Shown here: positions 8,565-16,548 of the stretch, piece after piece
Numbering within the stretch: the first letter of the stretch is position 1
Layout of the letters: each line of letters starts with the position of its first letter
From: Gammaproteobacteria bacterium
Lineage (GTDB): Bacteria > Pseudomonadota > Gammaproteobacteria > Pseudomonadales > Azotimanducaceae
DNA: 46,244 nucleotides
NCBI GenBank assembly: GCA_026706665.1
Contig: JAPOYI010000197.1
Span: 1-46,244 of the forward strand
Reading direction: 5' to 3'
Notes under the pieces: model-generated
What the model was told of the DNA's origin: nothing
The model's input: only the letters and a program-made list of their open reading frames with translations
Databases searched by the model: none
Translations under genes and position numbers: made by a program

Positions 8565-9184
8565 GGTGCGTTCCGAAAGTCCTGCAGCCGTGCCTCGATT
8601 TCCTCCGCCACCTCGGCGGGAGATCGGCCGGCATCGATGACGCGTATGCGCGGATTGGCCCGGGCAAGTTCGAGGTAGCGCGCACGGACCCGTTCGAAGA
8701 ACTCGAGCCGCTCGCGCTCGAAGCGGTCGAGCGCCCGCCCGCTGATGCGTGCCAGCGCCTGCTCCACCGGCAGGTCGAGATACAGCGTCAGGTCCGGTTC
8801 GAAGCCTGGGTGTACGAGGCCCGCAAGCGCGTCGATCTGGCCGGACTCAAGCCCGCGCCCGCCTCCCTGGTACGCGTGCGTCGCGTCGGTGAAGCGTTCG
8901 CAGAGCACCCAGCGCCCCGCGGCGAGTCCCGGTTTCACGACTTTCGCGAGGTGCTGCGCCCTGGCCGCGAACATGAGCAGCGTCTCTGTCAGCGGATCGA
9001 CGGCTTCCTCGCGCGTGGAGAGGAGCACGCTCCGGATCTCTTCCGCCAGCGGCGTGCCGCCGGGCTCCCGGGTGACCACCACGTCGACCCCCATGGCGGA
9101 CAGGCACCGTTCGGCAACTCCGATATTCGTCGATTTCCCGGCGCCCTCGGAGCCCTCCAGCGTGATGAACCGGCCGCGCCCCAT
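8561..9184 (-). CDS. tmk: Thymidylate kinase
   Basis: A 207-residue dTMP kinase that makes dTDP from dTMP and ATP. It shows the P-loop GSEGAGKST at residues 11-19, the DR(Y/F)-type substrate motif as CERFTDATHAYQGGGRG and the TREPGGTPLAEEIR loop shared by thymidylate kinases. The ATG start at 9182-9184 overlaps the mltG stop by one base (TGATG), and its own stop overlaps the holB start by four bases. Together with mltG this is the classic mltG-tmk-holB unit. Length and motifs are complete. Confidence 0.95.
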   Translation of the reverse strand: MGRGRFITLEGSEGAGKSTNIGVAERCLSAMGVDVVVTREPGGTPLAEEIRSVLLSTREEAVDPLTETLLMFAARAQHLAKVVKPGLAAGRWVLCERFTDATHAYQGGGRGLESGQIDALAGLVHPGFEPDLTLYLDLPVEQALARISGRALDRFERERLEFFERVRARYLELARANPRIRVIDAGRSPAEVAEEIEARLQDFRNAP

Positions 9185-10194
9185 CAGGGAACTTCTCCAA
9201 GCTGGAACCGCCTGACCGCCTCCCGGTGCTCCGCCAGCGTGGTAGAGAATTCGGTCGAGCCGTCGCCCCGGGCGACGAAGTACATGACGTCTTCCCGGGC
9301 CGGATGCAGCGCCGCATGGATCGCCGCGCGGCCCGGCAACGCGATCGGCGTGGGCGGCAGCCCTTTCCGGGTGTACGTGTTGTATGGGGTGTCCCGGTCA
9401 AGATGCGCGCGGGTCAGGTTGCCGTCGAAATCCGTGCCCAGGCCATAGATCACGGAGGGATCGGCTTGCAGCTTCATCTGCTGCTTGAGTCGGCGCACGA
9501 AAACGCCCGCGACTCTTGCCCGATCGGAAGCCACCCCCGTCTCCTTTTCGATCAGCGATGCCATGACAAGCGCTTCGGACTGATCGCTGTACGGGAGATC
9601 CCGGGCGCGTTCATTCCATTCGGACTCGATCACCGACTGCATCTTCCGATACGCCCTGCGCAGGATTTCCGCATCGGTCGCGCCCTGGACATAGTGATAC
9701 GTGTCCGGAAAGAACCGCCCCTCCGCATGCCCGGAGCCAAGACCCAGTCGCGCCAGGAGTTCGCTGACCTGCGCTGCGGCAAGCGTGGTCTCGACCGCTG
9801 GCGCCTTCCCCACCGCCGCGACCAGATCGGAAACCGACCAGCCCTCCAGGATCCGCAACCGGTAGACCACGACATCGCCGTCGACGAGTTGCCGCAGCAC
9901 GGTGTTCGGATCGACGTATGTCCCGAACCGGTACTCTCCCGCGCGCACGGATTCCGCTGCGTTCTCGAAGCGCGCCAGGGCCGAGAACAACGCGGCACTC
10001 GACACCACGCGAAGCCATTCGAGTTCGCGTGCCAGTTGGCCAAAGCCGGTTCCCGGCTCGACCTGGACAACGACCGGTTCGAGCAGGGGACCCGAACGGT
10101 CCGCCCATGCGTAAACCAACTTCCACGCCGAGTACGCCCCGAGCGCGACGATCAGCGTGATGGCGACGAGCATTGATTGCGAACGCCGGGACAT
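9184..10194 (-). CDS. mltG: Endolytic murein transglycosylase MltG
   Basis: A 336-residue YceG/MltG-family lytic transglycosylase, anchored in the inner membrane and cutting nascent glycan strands in the periplasm. A single N-terminal membrane segment (about residues 7-25, MLVAITLIVALGAYSAW) is followed by a LysM-like region and the catalytic core. The core contains ASLIEKETG, whose first Glu is the catalytic acid, then QADPSVIYGLG and YNTYTRKGLPPTPIALPG, hallmark motifs of the family. The start is taken at the ATG at 10192-10194 (MSRRSQ); an ATG six codons upstream is possible. In many relatives pabC lies between fabF and mltG; here fabF ends directly upstream with a 79-bp gap and pabC is absent. 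Confidence 0.92.
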   Translation of the reverse strand: MSRRSQSMLVAITLIVALGAYSAWKLVYAWADRSGPLLEPVVVQVEPGTGFGQLARELEWLRVVSSAALFSALARFENAAESVRAGEYRFGTYVDPNTVLRQLVDGDVVVYRLRILEGWSVSDLVAAVGKAPAVETTLAAAQVSELLARLGLGSGHAEGRFFPDTYHYVQGATDAEILRRAYRKMQSVIESEWNERARDLPYSDQSEALVMASLIEKETGVASDRARVAGVFVRRLKQQMKLQADPSVIYGLGTDFDGNLTRAHLDRDTPYNTYTRKGLPPTPIALPGRAAIHAALHPAREDVMYFVARGDGSTEFSTTLAEHREAVRRFQLGEVP

Positions 10195-10273
10195 GGCGCC
10201 GATTCTACTCACAGCCGTCGCGTCTGGCTCCGCCCGTCGCCATCGGAATGTACCGGGTCAGCGAATCAGGGGA

Positions 10274-11512
10274 TCAAATACGCGTAAAGATCAGGGTGCC
10301 GTTGGTGCCGCCGAACCCGAAGGAGTTGGTGAGCGCTGCGTTGACGGACATCTCCCGGGCGTCTCCGGGGACGTAATCCAGATCGCATCCCTCGCCGGGA
10401 TTCTCAAGGTTGATGGTGGGATGGATCACCTGGTGGCGCAGCGACAGGATGGTGAATATCCCCTCCACGGCGCCTGCCGCGCCCAGCAGGTGGCCGATCA
10501 TCGACTTGCTCGAGTTGACCGGGACGCGCGTATCGGTGCCGAACACGGCCTTGACCGCAAGGGTCTCCGCCACGTCCCCCTGGGGCGTGGAAGTACCGTG
10601 GGCGTTGACGAAGTCGATGTCGTCCGGTGTCAGCCCGGCATCGCGAATGGCGTTCTCCATCGACGCGATCGCTCCTGCGCCGTCATCCGGGGGACTCGTG
10701 ATGTGGTGCGCGTCCGCGCTCATGCCGAAACCGGCCAGTTCGCAATAGATGTCCGCCCCCCGCCTGGTGGCATGTTCGTGCGACTCCAGCACCATGACGC
10801 CCGCCCCGTCTCCCAGCACGAAGCCATCGCGGTCCCTGTCCCACGGCCGGCTCGCGCGTTCGGGATCGTCGTTGCGCGTGGATAGCGCGCGCATCGACGC
10901 AAAACCGGCCACGGTAAGGGGCGAAATCGACTTCTCCGAACCACCTACCACCATGACGTCCGCATCGCCGCACTGGATGGTCCGCGCCCCGTAACCGATG
11001 TTGTGCGCGCCGGTCGTGCACGCCGTGACGATCGCTATGTTCGGGCCGCGAAAGCCGTACTTCATGGACAGGTTCCCCGACAACATGTTGACGACGCTCG
11101 CGGGCACGAAAAACGGCGACACCCGCCTTGGGCCACCGCGAATCAGGTCCCCTTCCGTCCTGGTGATGGTGATGATTCCACCGATCCCCGAGCCGATGGC
11201 GACGCCCACACGACCTTGGGCGGCCTCGTCCAGGTCCTCGATGCCCGCGTCCTCGACAGCCTGGCTGCCGGCGATCAGGCCGTACTGGATGAACTCGTCC
11301 ATGCGCCGCGCCTCCCTGCGATCGAGGTGCTCGGCAATGTCGAGGTCCTTGACCGCCGCGCAGATCTTGACGCTATGCGCCGATGTATCGAAGGCATCGA
11401 TGCTCGCGGCGCCGCTTACCCCGGCCAACGCGTTTTCCCAGGAGTTCTCCACCGTATTGCCGATCGGCGAAATCATGCCGACCCCGGTGACCACTACCCG
11501 TCGCTTGTCCAT
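10274..11512 (-). CDS. fabF: Beta-ketoacyl-ACP synthase II
   Basis: A 412-residue condensing enzyme that elongates acyl-ACP with malonyl-ACP in type II fatty acid synthesis. The Cys-His-His triad is complete: C165 in [11 protein letters not shown]305 in [11 protein letters not shown] and H341 in [17 protein letters not shown]. The length matches E. coli FabF (413). The ATG at 11510-11512 ([10 protein letters not shown]) follows AGGGGAACAG and lies 16 bp after the fabG stop, so the two genes are co-transcribed. The longer upstream frame overlaps fabG and is discarded. Confidence 0.96.
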   Translation of the reverse strand: MDKRRVVVTGVGMISPIGNTVENSWENALAGVSGAASIDAFDTSAHSVKICAAVKDLDIAEHLDRREARRMDEFIQYGLIAGSQAVEDAGIEDLDEAAQGRVGVAIGSGIGGIITITRTEGDLIRGGPRRVSPFFVPASVVNMLSGNLSMKYGFRGPNIAIVTACTTGAHNIGYGARTIQCGDADVMVVGGSEKSISPLTVAGFASMRALSTRNDDPERASRPWDRDRDGFVLGDGAGVMVLESHEHATRRGADIYCELAGFGMSADAHHITSPPDDGAGAIASMENAIRDAGLTPDDIDFVNAHGTSTPQGDVAETLAVKAVFGTDTRVPVNSSKSMIGHLLGAAGAVEGIFTILSLRHQVIHPTINLENPGEGCDLDYVPGDAREMSVNAALTNSFGFGGTNGTLIFTRI

Positions 11513-11528
11513 CTGTTCCCCTGTTTCA

Positions 11529-12260
11529 TCAGTGCATCTGCAATCCGCCGTTGACATGCACCGTCTCGCCGGTGATGTACCCGGCCTCGTCGCTCACGAG
11601 GAAGGAAACGGCCGCGGCCACCTCTTCCGCATCGCCCATTCTGCCGAGCGGAATCCGACGCATCATCTCCGCGCGCTGCGAGTCCGACAGTTCCGCGGTC
11701 ATGTCCGTGTCGATGAACCCGGGGGCGACGGCATTCACGGTGATGCCCCGCGTGCCGACTTCGCGCGCCAGGGATCTCGTGAAGCCTTCGATCCCCGCCT
11801 TGGCGGCAGCGTAGTTCGTCTGTCCCGCATTCCCCATGCGCCCGACCACGGAACCGATATTGACGATACGGCCCCAGCGCGCCCGCATCATCGACCGCAG
11901 CAACGGTTTCGTCAGCCGGTAGAGGCCGCCGAGGTCGACATCGATGACCTCGTGCCAAGCCTCCTCGGACATCCGCACTAACAGGCCGTCACGGGTGATG
12001 CCGGCATTGTTGACCAGCACCGACGGGGAGCCGAACTCCTGTTCCGCGTTACGCAAAGCTGCTGCAACGGAATCCGCGGATTCCAGCCGCAACACGACGC
12101 CCGCCCCATTCTCACCGAGCAGCGAGCGAATCCGCTCCACGCCCTCCTCGCCGGTGGCCGTCCCCACGACAAACAACCCGTCGGCCGCGAGCCGGGAAGC
12201 GATCGCGCGGCCGATCCCGCGGCTCGCCCCGGTGACAAGGGATACGCGTCTTTCGCTCAC
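11529..12260 (-). CDS. fabG: 3-oxoacyl-ACP reductase
   Basis: A 243-residue short-chain dehydrogenase of the FabG type, reducing 3-oxoacyl-ACP with NADPH. The cofactor motif TGASRGIG is at residues 10-17, NNAG at 84-87, and Ser137, Tyr150 and Lys154 form the catalytic set. The fourth tetrad residue, usually Asn in a (T/V)NL motif, appears as Asp109 in VIDVDLGG, which is unusual. The C-terminal GFIDTDMT and [14 protein letters not shown] match FabG rather than general dehydrogenases. The start is a GTG at 12258-12260 without an obvious Shine-Dalgarno. It lies downstream of acpP (258-bp gap) and just upstream of fabF; in E. coli the order is fabG-acpP-fabF. Confidence 0.93.
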   Translation of the reverse strand: MSERRVSLVTGASRGIGRAIASRLAADGLFVVGTATGEEGVERIRSLLGENGAGVVLRLESADSVAAALRNAEQEFGSPSVLVNNAGITRDGLLVRMSEEAWHEVIDVDLGGLYRLTKPLLRSMMRARWGRIVNIGSVVGRMGNAGQTNYAAAKAGIEGFTRSLAREVGTRGITVNAVAPGFIDTDMTAELSDSQRAEMMRRIPLGRMGDAEEVAAAVSFLVSDEAGYITGETVHVNGGLQMH

Positions 12261-12296
12261 GGCTGCATAACGTCAGGAGCCCTCAGCCCCGGGAGC

Positions 12297-12313
12297 GCGA
12301 GGGTGTCCCTCGC
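12297..12313. repeat. Perfect 7-bp stem-loop in the acpP-fabG gap
   Basis: GCGAGGG and CCCTCGC are separated by TGT and preceded by GGGA. This compact hairpin lies in the 258-bp gap between acpP and fabG. No T-run follows on either strand, so an intrinsic terminator is unlikely. It may be part of a small intergenic palindromic element or a leader structure for fabG. Nothing else in the gap looks like a gene. Confidence 0.4.
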
Positions 12314-12406
12314 AAGAGAAAGGATGTTCCCAGACCGCTGACGCGTAAGGAAGTGTCGGCATTTCCCCCGTCGCCGGAGGCGTACTTCCATGCAAGCAGG
12401 GGAGCG

Positions 12407-12430
12407 CGCGCAGCCGTTCGCCGCTGCGCG
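12407..12430. repeat. 8-bp stem-loop downstream of acpP
   Basis: CGCGCAGC and GCTGCGCG form an 8-bp stem around an 8-nt loop, about 90 bp after the acpP stop on the minus strand. No poly-U tract follows, so termination is not clearly supported. It could attenuate read-through from the highly expressed acpP into fabG-fabF, or protect the acpP 3' end. Confidence 0.35.
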
Positions 12431-12518
12431 GCATTCAAACCCTGCCGTATTGATCACTTGACTGTCTGAAATGTTGCAACGCTCCGCGCAGACACCGGGA
12501 GCGAGGCGTGTTCGCGCG

Positions 12519-12752
12519 TTACTGGTGCGCGAGAATATAGTCGATAGCTTCCTTGACGGTGGTGATCTTCTCCGCTTCCTCGTCGGGAATTTCCGTCTCG
12601 AACTCTTCTTCCAGCGCCATCACCAACTCGACCGTATCCAGCGAGTCCGCGCCGAGGTCCTCGACGAAAGACGCTTCGTCCTTGACCTGTTCTTCCTTCA
12701 AACCAAGCTGGTCGCAGATAAGCCTCTTCACCCTTTCGTCAACGCTACTCAT
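12519..12752 (-). CDS. acpP: Acyl carrier protein
   Basis: A 77-residue acidic four-helix carrier. Ser37 in [18 protein letters not shown] is the 4'-phosphopantetheine attachment site, and the composition is strongly acidic as in all type II ACPs. Length equals the family norm (77-78). It carries the growing acyl chain for FabD, FabG and FabF encoded beside it. It has its own likely promoter (12850-12878), fitting the high expression typical of acpP. Its place between fabD and fabG, instead of between fabG and fabF, is unusual. Confidence 0.97.
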   Translation of the reverse strand: MSSVDERVKRLICDQLGLKEEQVKDEASFVEDLGADSLDTVELVMALEEEFETEIPDEEAEKITTVKEAIDYILAHQ

Positions 12753-12849
12753 GTCGTTTATCCATGGCCTGTTGAAATTTCCGCGCTAAGCCGCGCCGCC
12801 TGCTCCCGAATTCGCGGACCACGGCCGACTGCTCGGAGGGCGAAGCGGT

Positions 12850-12878
12850 AGTGTAAGCACCGCTCCATCCATGTGCAA
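12850..12878 (-). promoter_or_regulatory. Sigma70-like promoter for acpP
   Basis: On the minus strand TTGCAC (12873-12878) and TACACT (12850-12855) are separated by 17 bp. Transcription would start near 12843, giving an acpP leader of about 90 nt. The site lies in the 160-bp gap after fabD, where E. coli-type clusters also place an acpP promoter. Prediction only. Confidence 0.6.
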
Positions 12879-12912
12879 TCGAGAATGACGCCTCGACGCA
12901 CCCACCGGACCG

Positions 12913-13845
12913 TCACTCCGACGCGGTCGATTCGAGTCCAGACTCCATCCCTCCCGGGGTGCCTATGCCCACAACATCGAGGGATCTGTCAATGCGCCGG
13001 ACGAGTCCCGCAAGGACATTCCCCGGTCCGCACTCGATCAATCGCCCCACCCCACGGTCGCGAATCGTGGTCACGCATTCGGTCCATCGCACCGGAGCGT
13101 CGATCTGCCGCAGCAACTTCTGTTTGATCGTCCCCGCGTCCGCCGACATGCTCGCGTCGAGATTGTGGACCACGGGCACGTCGGGGGCGCGCAGGTTCAC
13201 GGCATCGAGCACGGCTTCAAACCGGTCCGCCGCCGGCCGCATGAGTTCGCTGTGGAACGGTGCGCTGACGTCGAGCATCACCGCGCGCCGCGCGCCTGCT
13301 TCGGAGCAGGCCGCAGCCGCCGCCCTGACCGCCGGCGCGGAGCCGGAGATCACGACCTGTCCCGGCGCGTTGAGATTCGCGGGCTGCGCGACGCCGTCCA
13401 CCTGTCCGCAGCACTCCGCGACCGCGTCGTCGTCGAGCCCGAGTATGGCAGCCATCGCGCCTTCACCCACGGGCACGGCTTCCTGCATGAAGCGGCCCCG
13501 CGCGTTGACCAGGCGAACCGCATCCGCGAAAGCGATGCTGCCCGCCGCCGTGAAAGCCGCGTACTCGCCAAGACTGTGCCCCGCCATCACCGCGGGCATC
13601 GCCCCGCCGCGCGCGCGCCAGGCCTGCCAAAGCGCGACGCCCACCGTAAGCAGCGCCGGCTGCGTCACTTCGGTCTCCACCAGGCGCGAGGCGGGGCCGT
13701 CCAGAACGATACTGGCCAGGTCGAATCCCAGCGCATCGTTCGCTTCCTCGAGGCGGTCCCGGACAACCGGGTCCGTCTCCAGGAAATCGGCTCCCATGCC
13801 GACCCGCTGGGCACCCTGTCCCGGAAACACGAAAGCGATCGCCAT
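12913..13845 (-). CDS. fabD: Malonyl-CoA:ACP transacylase
   Basis: A 310-residue acyltransferase that loads malonyl groups onto ACP. FVFPGQGAQRVGMG at the N-terminus, the nucleophile Ser91 in GHSLGEY and His198 in APFHSELM are all present, as is the QPANLNAPGQVVISG loop. The length matches E. coli FabD (309). It lies between rpmF and acpP; the fabH and plsX genes that normally precede fabD are missing, so chain initiation must be encoded elsewhere. Confidence 0.95.
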   Translation of the reverse strand: MAIAFVFPGQGAQRVGMGADFLETDPVVRDRLEEANDALGFDLASIVLDGPASRLVETEVTQPALLTVGVALWQAWRARGGAMPAVMAGHSLGEYAAFTAAGSIAFADAVRLVNARGRFMQEAVPVGEGAMAAILGLDDDAVAECCGQVDGVAQPANLNAPGQVVISGSAPAVRAAAAACSEAGARRAVMLDVSAPFHSELMRPAADRFEAVLDAVNLRAPDVPVVHNLDASMSADAGTIKQKLLRQIDAPVRWTECVTTIRDRGVGRLIECGPGNVLAGLVRRIDRSLDVVGIGTPGGMESGLESTASE

Positions 13846-13911
13846 GTTGGATTCTCCGATGATGCGCGGCAGTTCGGGCCGCGCCAGCCGGTCTCCGGCG
13901 CGGAAACCGGA

Positions 13912-14088
13912 TCAGTCTTCGGGTTCGAGGATGCTGCGGCCGCGGTAGAAGCCGTCTCTGGTCATGTGGTGGCGGCGGTGGGTTTCGCCGGTGGTGGGAT
14001 CAACCGCCAGTACGGGTTTCGACAGCCCGTCGTGAGAACGTCGATTGCCCCGTCGCCGGCGCGTTACCTTGCTCTTCTGTACAGCCAT
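13912..14088 (-). CDS. rpmF: 50S ribosomal protein L32
   Basis: A 58-residue basic protein matching bL32: [20 protein letters not shown], then a conserved [19 protein letters not shown] tail. The zinc-binding cysteines of some L32 types are absent, as in other gammaproteobacterial C-minus forms. The start at 14086-14088 is preceded by AAGGTGGGA. It heads the fatty-acid operon, as rpmF does in E. coli, but yceD, which normally precedes it, is missing. A strong promoter lies about 105 bp upstream. Confidence 0.95.
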   Translation of the reverse strand: MAVQKSKVTRRRRGNRRSHDGLSKPVLAVDPTTGETHRRHHMTRDGFYRGRSILEPED

Positions 14089-14193
14089 GCCGTTCCCACC
14101 TTCCGCCGGCTTTCTGCCAGCTTTGCACCATGGGGCCCCGCCGCCTCCGGCGGATCGCCGTTTTCCGCTGCCGCCAGCACCGCAGCGCCGCGC

Positions 14194-14222
14194 ATCATAG
14201 GGACGTGGTTGTCGGGTGTCAA
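14194..14222 (-). promoter_or_regulatory. Near-consensus sigma70 promoter for rpmF-fab operon
   Basis: On the minus strand a perfect TTGACA (14217-14222) is followed after 17 bp by TATGAT (14194-14199). The start site would be near 14187, about 100 nt before rpmF. This is the best promoter match in the window and fits a ribosomal-protein-led operon. It sits in the divergent rpmF/maf gap, so maf must use another site, possibly TAGAAT at 14241-14246 with a poor -35. Confidence 0.75.
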
Positions 14223-14255
14223 AAACCGGCGGGGCCCAGTTAGAATGCTGCCCTC

Positions 14256-14825
14256 TTGAAGATCGTCCTGGCATCCTCGTCCCGCTACCGCAAGGAGCTG
14301 CTCGACCGGCTCGGTTTCCCGTTCGAGACCGTGGCGCCCAGGGTGGACGAAACACCCCGGGCCGGCGAGCCTCCCGAGGATCTTGTGCTGCGGCTTGCCA
14401 GGGCCAAGGCCGCCAGCGGCGCGCGGCAGAGCGGCCCCGCCCTCGTCATCGCATCGGACCAGGTGGCCGCCACCAGCGGGCGCATTCTCGGCAAACCCGG
14501 GACCCGGGAAAACGCCATGGCCAACCTGATGTCGATCGCCGGGGCGAAGGTGACGTTCATGACCTCCCTCGTCGTGGTCAATCCCCGGGGAGCGACACAT
14601 GAGCACGTGGACTCGACACGTGTGCGGTTGCGCGATTTTTCGCTGGACGAAGTACGGCGCTACGTCGACCTGGAGCAGCCCCTCGACTGCGCCGGCGCCA
14701 TCAAGTCGGAGGGTCGAGGCGTACTGTTACTGGATGCGGTCGAAACGGAAGACCCGACAGCTTTGATCGGGCTACCGTTGATCCGGCTCGGCGCGATGCT
14801 GCGCGCGGAGGGCATCAAGCCCTAA
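14256..14825 (+). CDS. maf: Maf-family nucleotide pyrophosphatase (YceF type)
   Basis: A 189-residue Maf/HAM1-fold pyrophosphatase; YceF-type members hydrolyse modified nucleotides such as m7GTP. It opens with [20 protein letters not shown], followed by RLARAKA and the catalytic-region IASDQVA, and ends with [11 protein letters not shown]. The SDQVA form and the genomic place next to rpmF and rluC favour the YceF branch. The start is a TTG at 14256, because the family start is immediately followed by KIVLASSS and no ATG or GTG lies in frame nearby. It is convergent with rluC, with only 2 bp between stops. Confidence 0.88.
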   Translation: MKIVLASSSRYRKELLDRLGFPFETVAPRVDETPRAGEPPEDLVLRLARAKAASGARQSGPALVIASDQVAATSGRILGKPGTRENAMANLMSIAGAKVTFMTSLVVVNPRGATHEHVDSTRVRLRDFSLDEVRRYVDLEQPLDCAGAIKSEGRGVLLLDAVETEDPTALIGLPLIRLGAMLRAEGIKP

Positions 14826-14827
14826 GG

Positions 14828-15796
14828 TTACGGGTTCGGCGCCGCAGACGCTGTCACCATCTCCCACACCTGCCGAAACGACACGTCGAGCGGCGCCTCG
14901 AACCGCCGCCGCTCATCCCCGACCACGAGCGTCAGGGACGAAGCGTGCAGCATCAGGCGGTTGACCCCGGGAACTGCCGCGCCCCGGTCGGCATACTTCT
15001 GGTCTCCAAGGATCGGATGTCCGGCACTCGCGGCATGCACGCGAATCTGGTGTGTGCGACCCGTCTGCGGAAACGCCCGCAGCCAGGTCGCCCCGTCGCA
15101 CGCATCGACGCGTTCGAAATCCGTCCGCGAGCGCATGCCCGCTGCAGCCGGCCGCACGCGCCGCTCTCCGTTCGGCAGCACATATCGTGCGAGTGGAGTG
15201 CGAACCGAGCGCAGCCGGCGGGGCCACCGGCCGTGCACGACGAGGTCGTAGCGTTTCTTGACCCGCCCGTCGCGGAACGCGGCATGGTGGTGAAGCAGCG
15301 TGGGCCTGTCTTTTGCAATGGCGAGACAGCCGGAAGTATCCCGGTCGAGCCGATGAATGAGTTCGAACATGCCAGAGCGGGCGGACCGCAGCGCCTCGAT
15401 GACGCCGAGCGAAACGCCGCTGCCGCCGTGTACCGCCACGCCGGCCGGCTTGTTCAGTACCACCAGGTGTTCGTCCTCGAACACCACCGTGTCCTCCAGG
15501 CGCGCGAGGAAAGCGGCGCCGGGGCCACCCGCCGGGGAACGCCGCCCGTCGTTGCGCCGGGGGACGCGAACCGGGGGAATGCGAACCACATCGCCGGCCG
15601 CGAGGCGCCTCGAAGGACGGCAGCGGCCACCGTTCACGCGTACTTCCCCCCTGCGCATCATGGAGTAGATCCGCGCCCGGGGAACGCCCTTCAACAGCCC
15701 CAGGAGAAAGTTGTCGAGCCGTTGGCCCGCGTGCTCCGCGATGACCCGATATGTTGCAGGCGACCTGCCGTCCGGCTCCATTGGCACCCCATCCAC
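14828..15796 (-). CDS. rluC: 23S rRNA pseudouridine synthase RluC
   Basis: A 322-residue RluA-family enzyme. An N-terminal S4 RNA-binding domain (QRLDNFLLGLLKGVPRARIY through VRVNGGR) is followed by the catalytic domain with the active Asp in HRLDRDTSG and the QTGRTHQIRVH motif. In E. coli RluC modifies U955, U2504 and U2580 of 23S rRNA and is encoded divergently from rne, exactly as here. The start is uncertain between the ATG at 15794-15796 and one five codons later. Assignment to RluC rather than RluD rests on the gene context. Confidence 0.9.
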   Translation of the reverse strand: MDGVPMEPDGRSPATYRVIAEHAGQRLDNFLLGLLKGVPRARIYSMMRRGEVRVNGGRCRPSRRLAAGDVVRIPPVRVPRRNDGRRSPAGGPGAAFLARLEDTVVFEDEHLVVLNKPAGVAVHGGSGVSLGVIEALRSARSGMFELIHRLDRDTSGCLAIAKDRPTLLHHHAAFRDGRVKKRYDLVVHGRWPRRLRSVRTPLARYVLPNGERRVRPAAAGMRSRTDFERVDACDGATWLRAFPQTGRTHQIRVHAASAGHPILGDQKYADRGAAVPGVNRLMLHASSLTLVVGDERRRFEAPLDVSFRQVWEMVTASAAPNP

Positions 15797-16162
15797 CGCG
15801 AGTGGAACAGCCTTCCGGGAAACCGCCGCGCCCGGAGAGGCCCGCTCCGTGGTATAGTTGCGCCGCCTCGGCAGGACATCAAGTGTGCGGTGTCACCGTG
15901 CGGTTACAAGACGGCACGGCGACCACACAGCCCCGGGCAGGCCCGGTCGGGTGTCCGTGAGACCGACGCGCGCGGCGTTTGCAATGCCGCGAAACGGCGG
16001 CATATGGATTGGCCGCCTTTTAGTTGAATGTAGACGTTGAAAGACGGACGAAACACGGACGCGTTTCTAAGGAACTACCGACAACCGGCATGTTCGGGCA
16101 TGCCCGCCGCGCCCACCACGGACGACGGGATGCCTTGAGCCACCAGACACGCCACGCGCGTG

Positions 16163-16190
16163 TTGACCACCCGCGAGCAAGCGGTATCGA
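16163..16190 (+). promoter_or_regulatory. Candidate rne promoter
   Basis: TTGACC (16163-16168) and TATCGA (16185-16190) are separated by 16 bp. Transcription from about 16197 would give a 350-nt leader, close in length to that of E. coli rne. The -10 element is weak, and other promoters further upstream are possible. Confidence 0.3.
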
Positions 16191-16250
16191 GCGGCTTAAG
16201 AGCCGCCGGAGCAAGTGTTTTTGGAGCCACGTAAAGACCGTATGGATACT

Positions 16251-16361
16251 TCCATGGCACAAACGCCACCCGGGAGCGCTAGCGACCCGGGGGTGGTTGT
16301 TGCATGGTCGACGAGCGGGGCCGGGCCACAGCCGAAGCCGAAGGCGCCGGCTGTGGGGCAC
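16251..16361 (+). repeat. Two-hairpin palindromic element, rne-leader copy
   Basis: About 111 bp. Hairpin 1 runs from CATGGCACAAACGCCACC to GGTGGTTGTTGCATG, closing on an AGCGCTAGCGA loop. Hairpin 2 is the stem CCACAGCC/GGCTGTGG around GAAGCCGAAGGCGC. The same order of motifs, with CGACGAGCGGGG between the hairpins, occurs inside sucA at 28681-28790 on the minus strand. The two copies differ at scattered places, but stem pairing is largely kept. Here it lies in the predicted rne transcript, in sense orientation, about 190 bp before the start codon. Confidence 0.8.
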
Positions 16362-16548
16362 TTGCAAGCTCGCGGGAGCAGAGTGACCCTGCGCGGGATC
16401 AGCCAAAATCCCGCCTGAGGGCGTTGCGGTTTACCGCAGTTGTACGTGCGCGAGCACGCATGGCAATCCCCTCGCAACACGGGTCATTGATCGTTCGGGA
16501 AGTCGAGTCCCAACGCGTCCTCGGTAATTACCTAAGGACGAACGCAAT

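Larger units (their letters stand above)
15797..16548 (+). other. Long rluC-rne intergenic region / rne leader
   Basis: A 752-bp gap without a convincing gene. In E. coli the divergent rluC/rne gap encodes a 361-nt rne leader that controls RNase E autoregulation. Here the gap is twice that size and contains a hairpin GCGGCT/AGCCGC at 16191-16206, a possible promoter at 16163-16190 and a 111-bp two-hairpin repeat at 16251-16361. Short frames across it look like accidental readings of the repeat and do not resemble proteins. Confidence 0.6.

Noticed and set aside
16215-16418. Small protein in the rne leader (67 codons)
   Set aside because: Its only similarity is to the repeat-encoded peptide inside SucA; there is no ribosome-binding site and it is better explained as the repeat.
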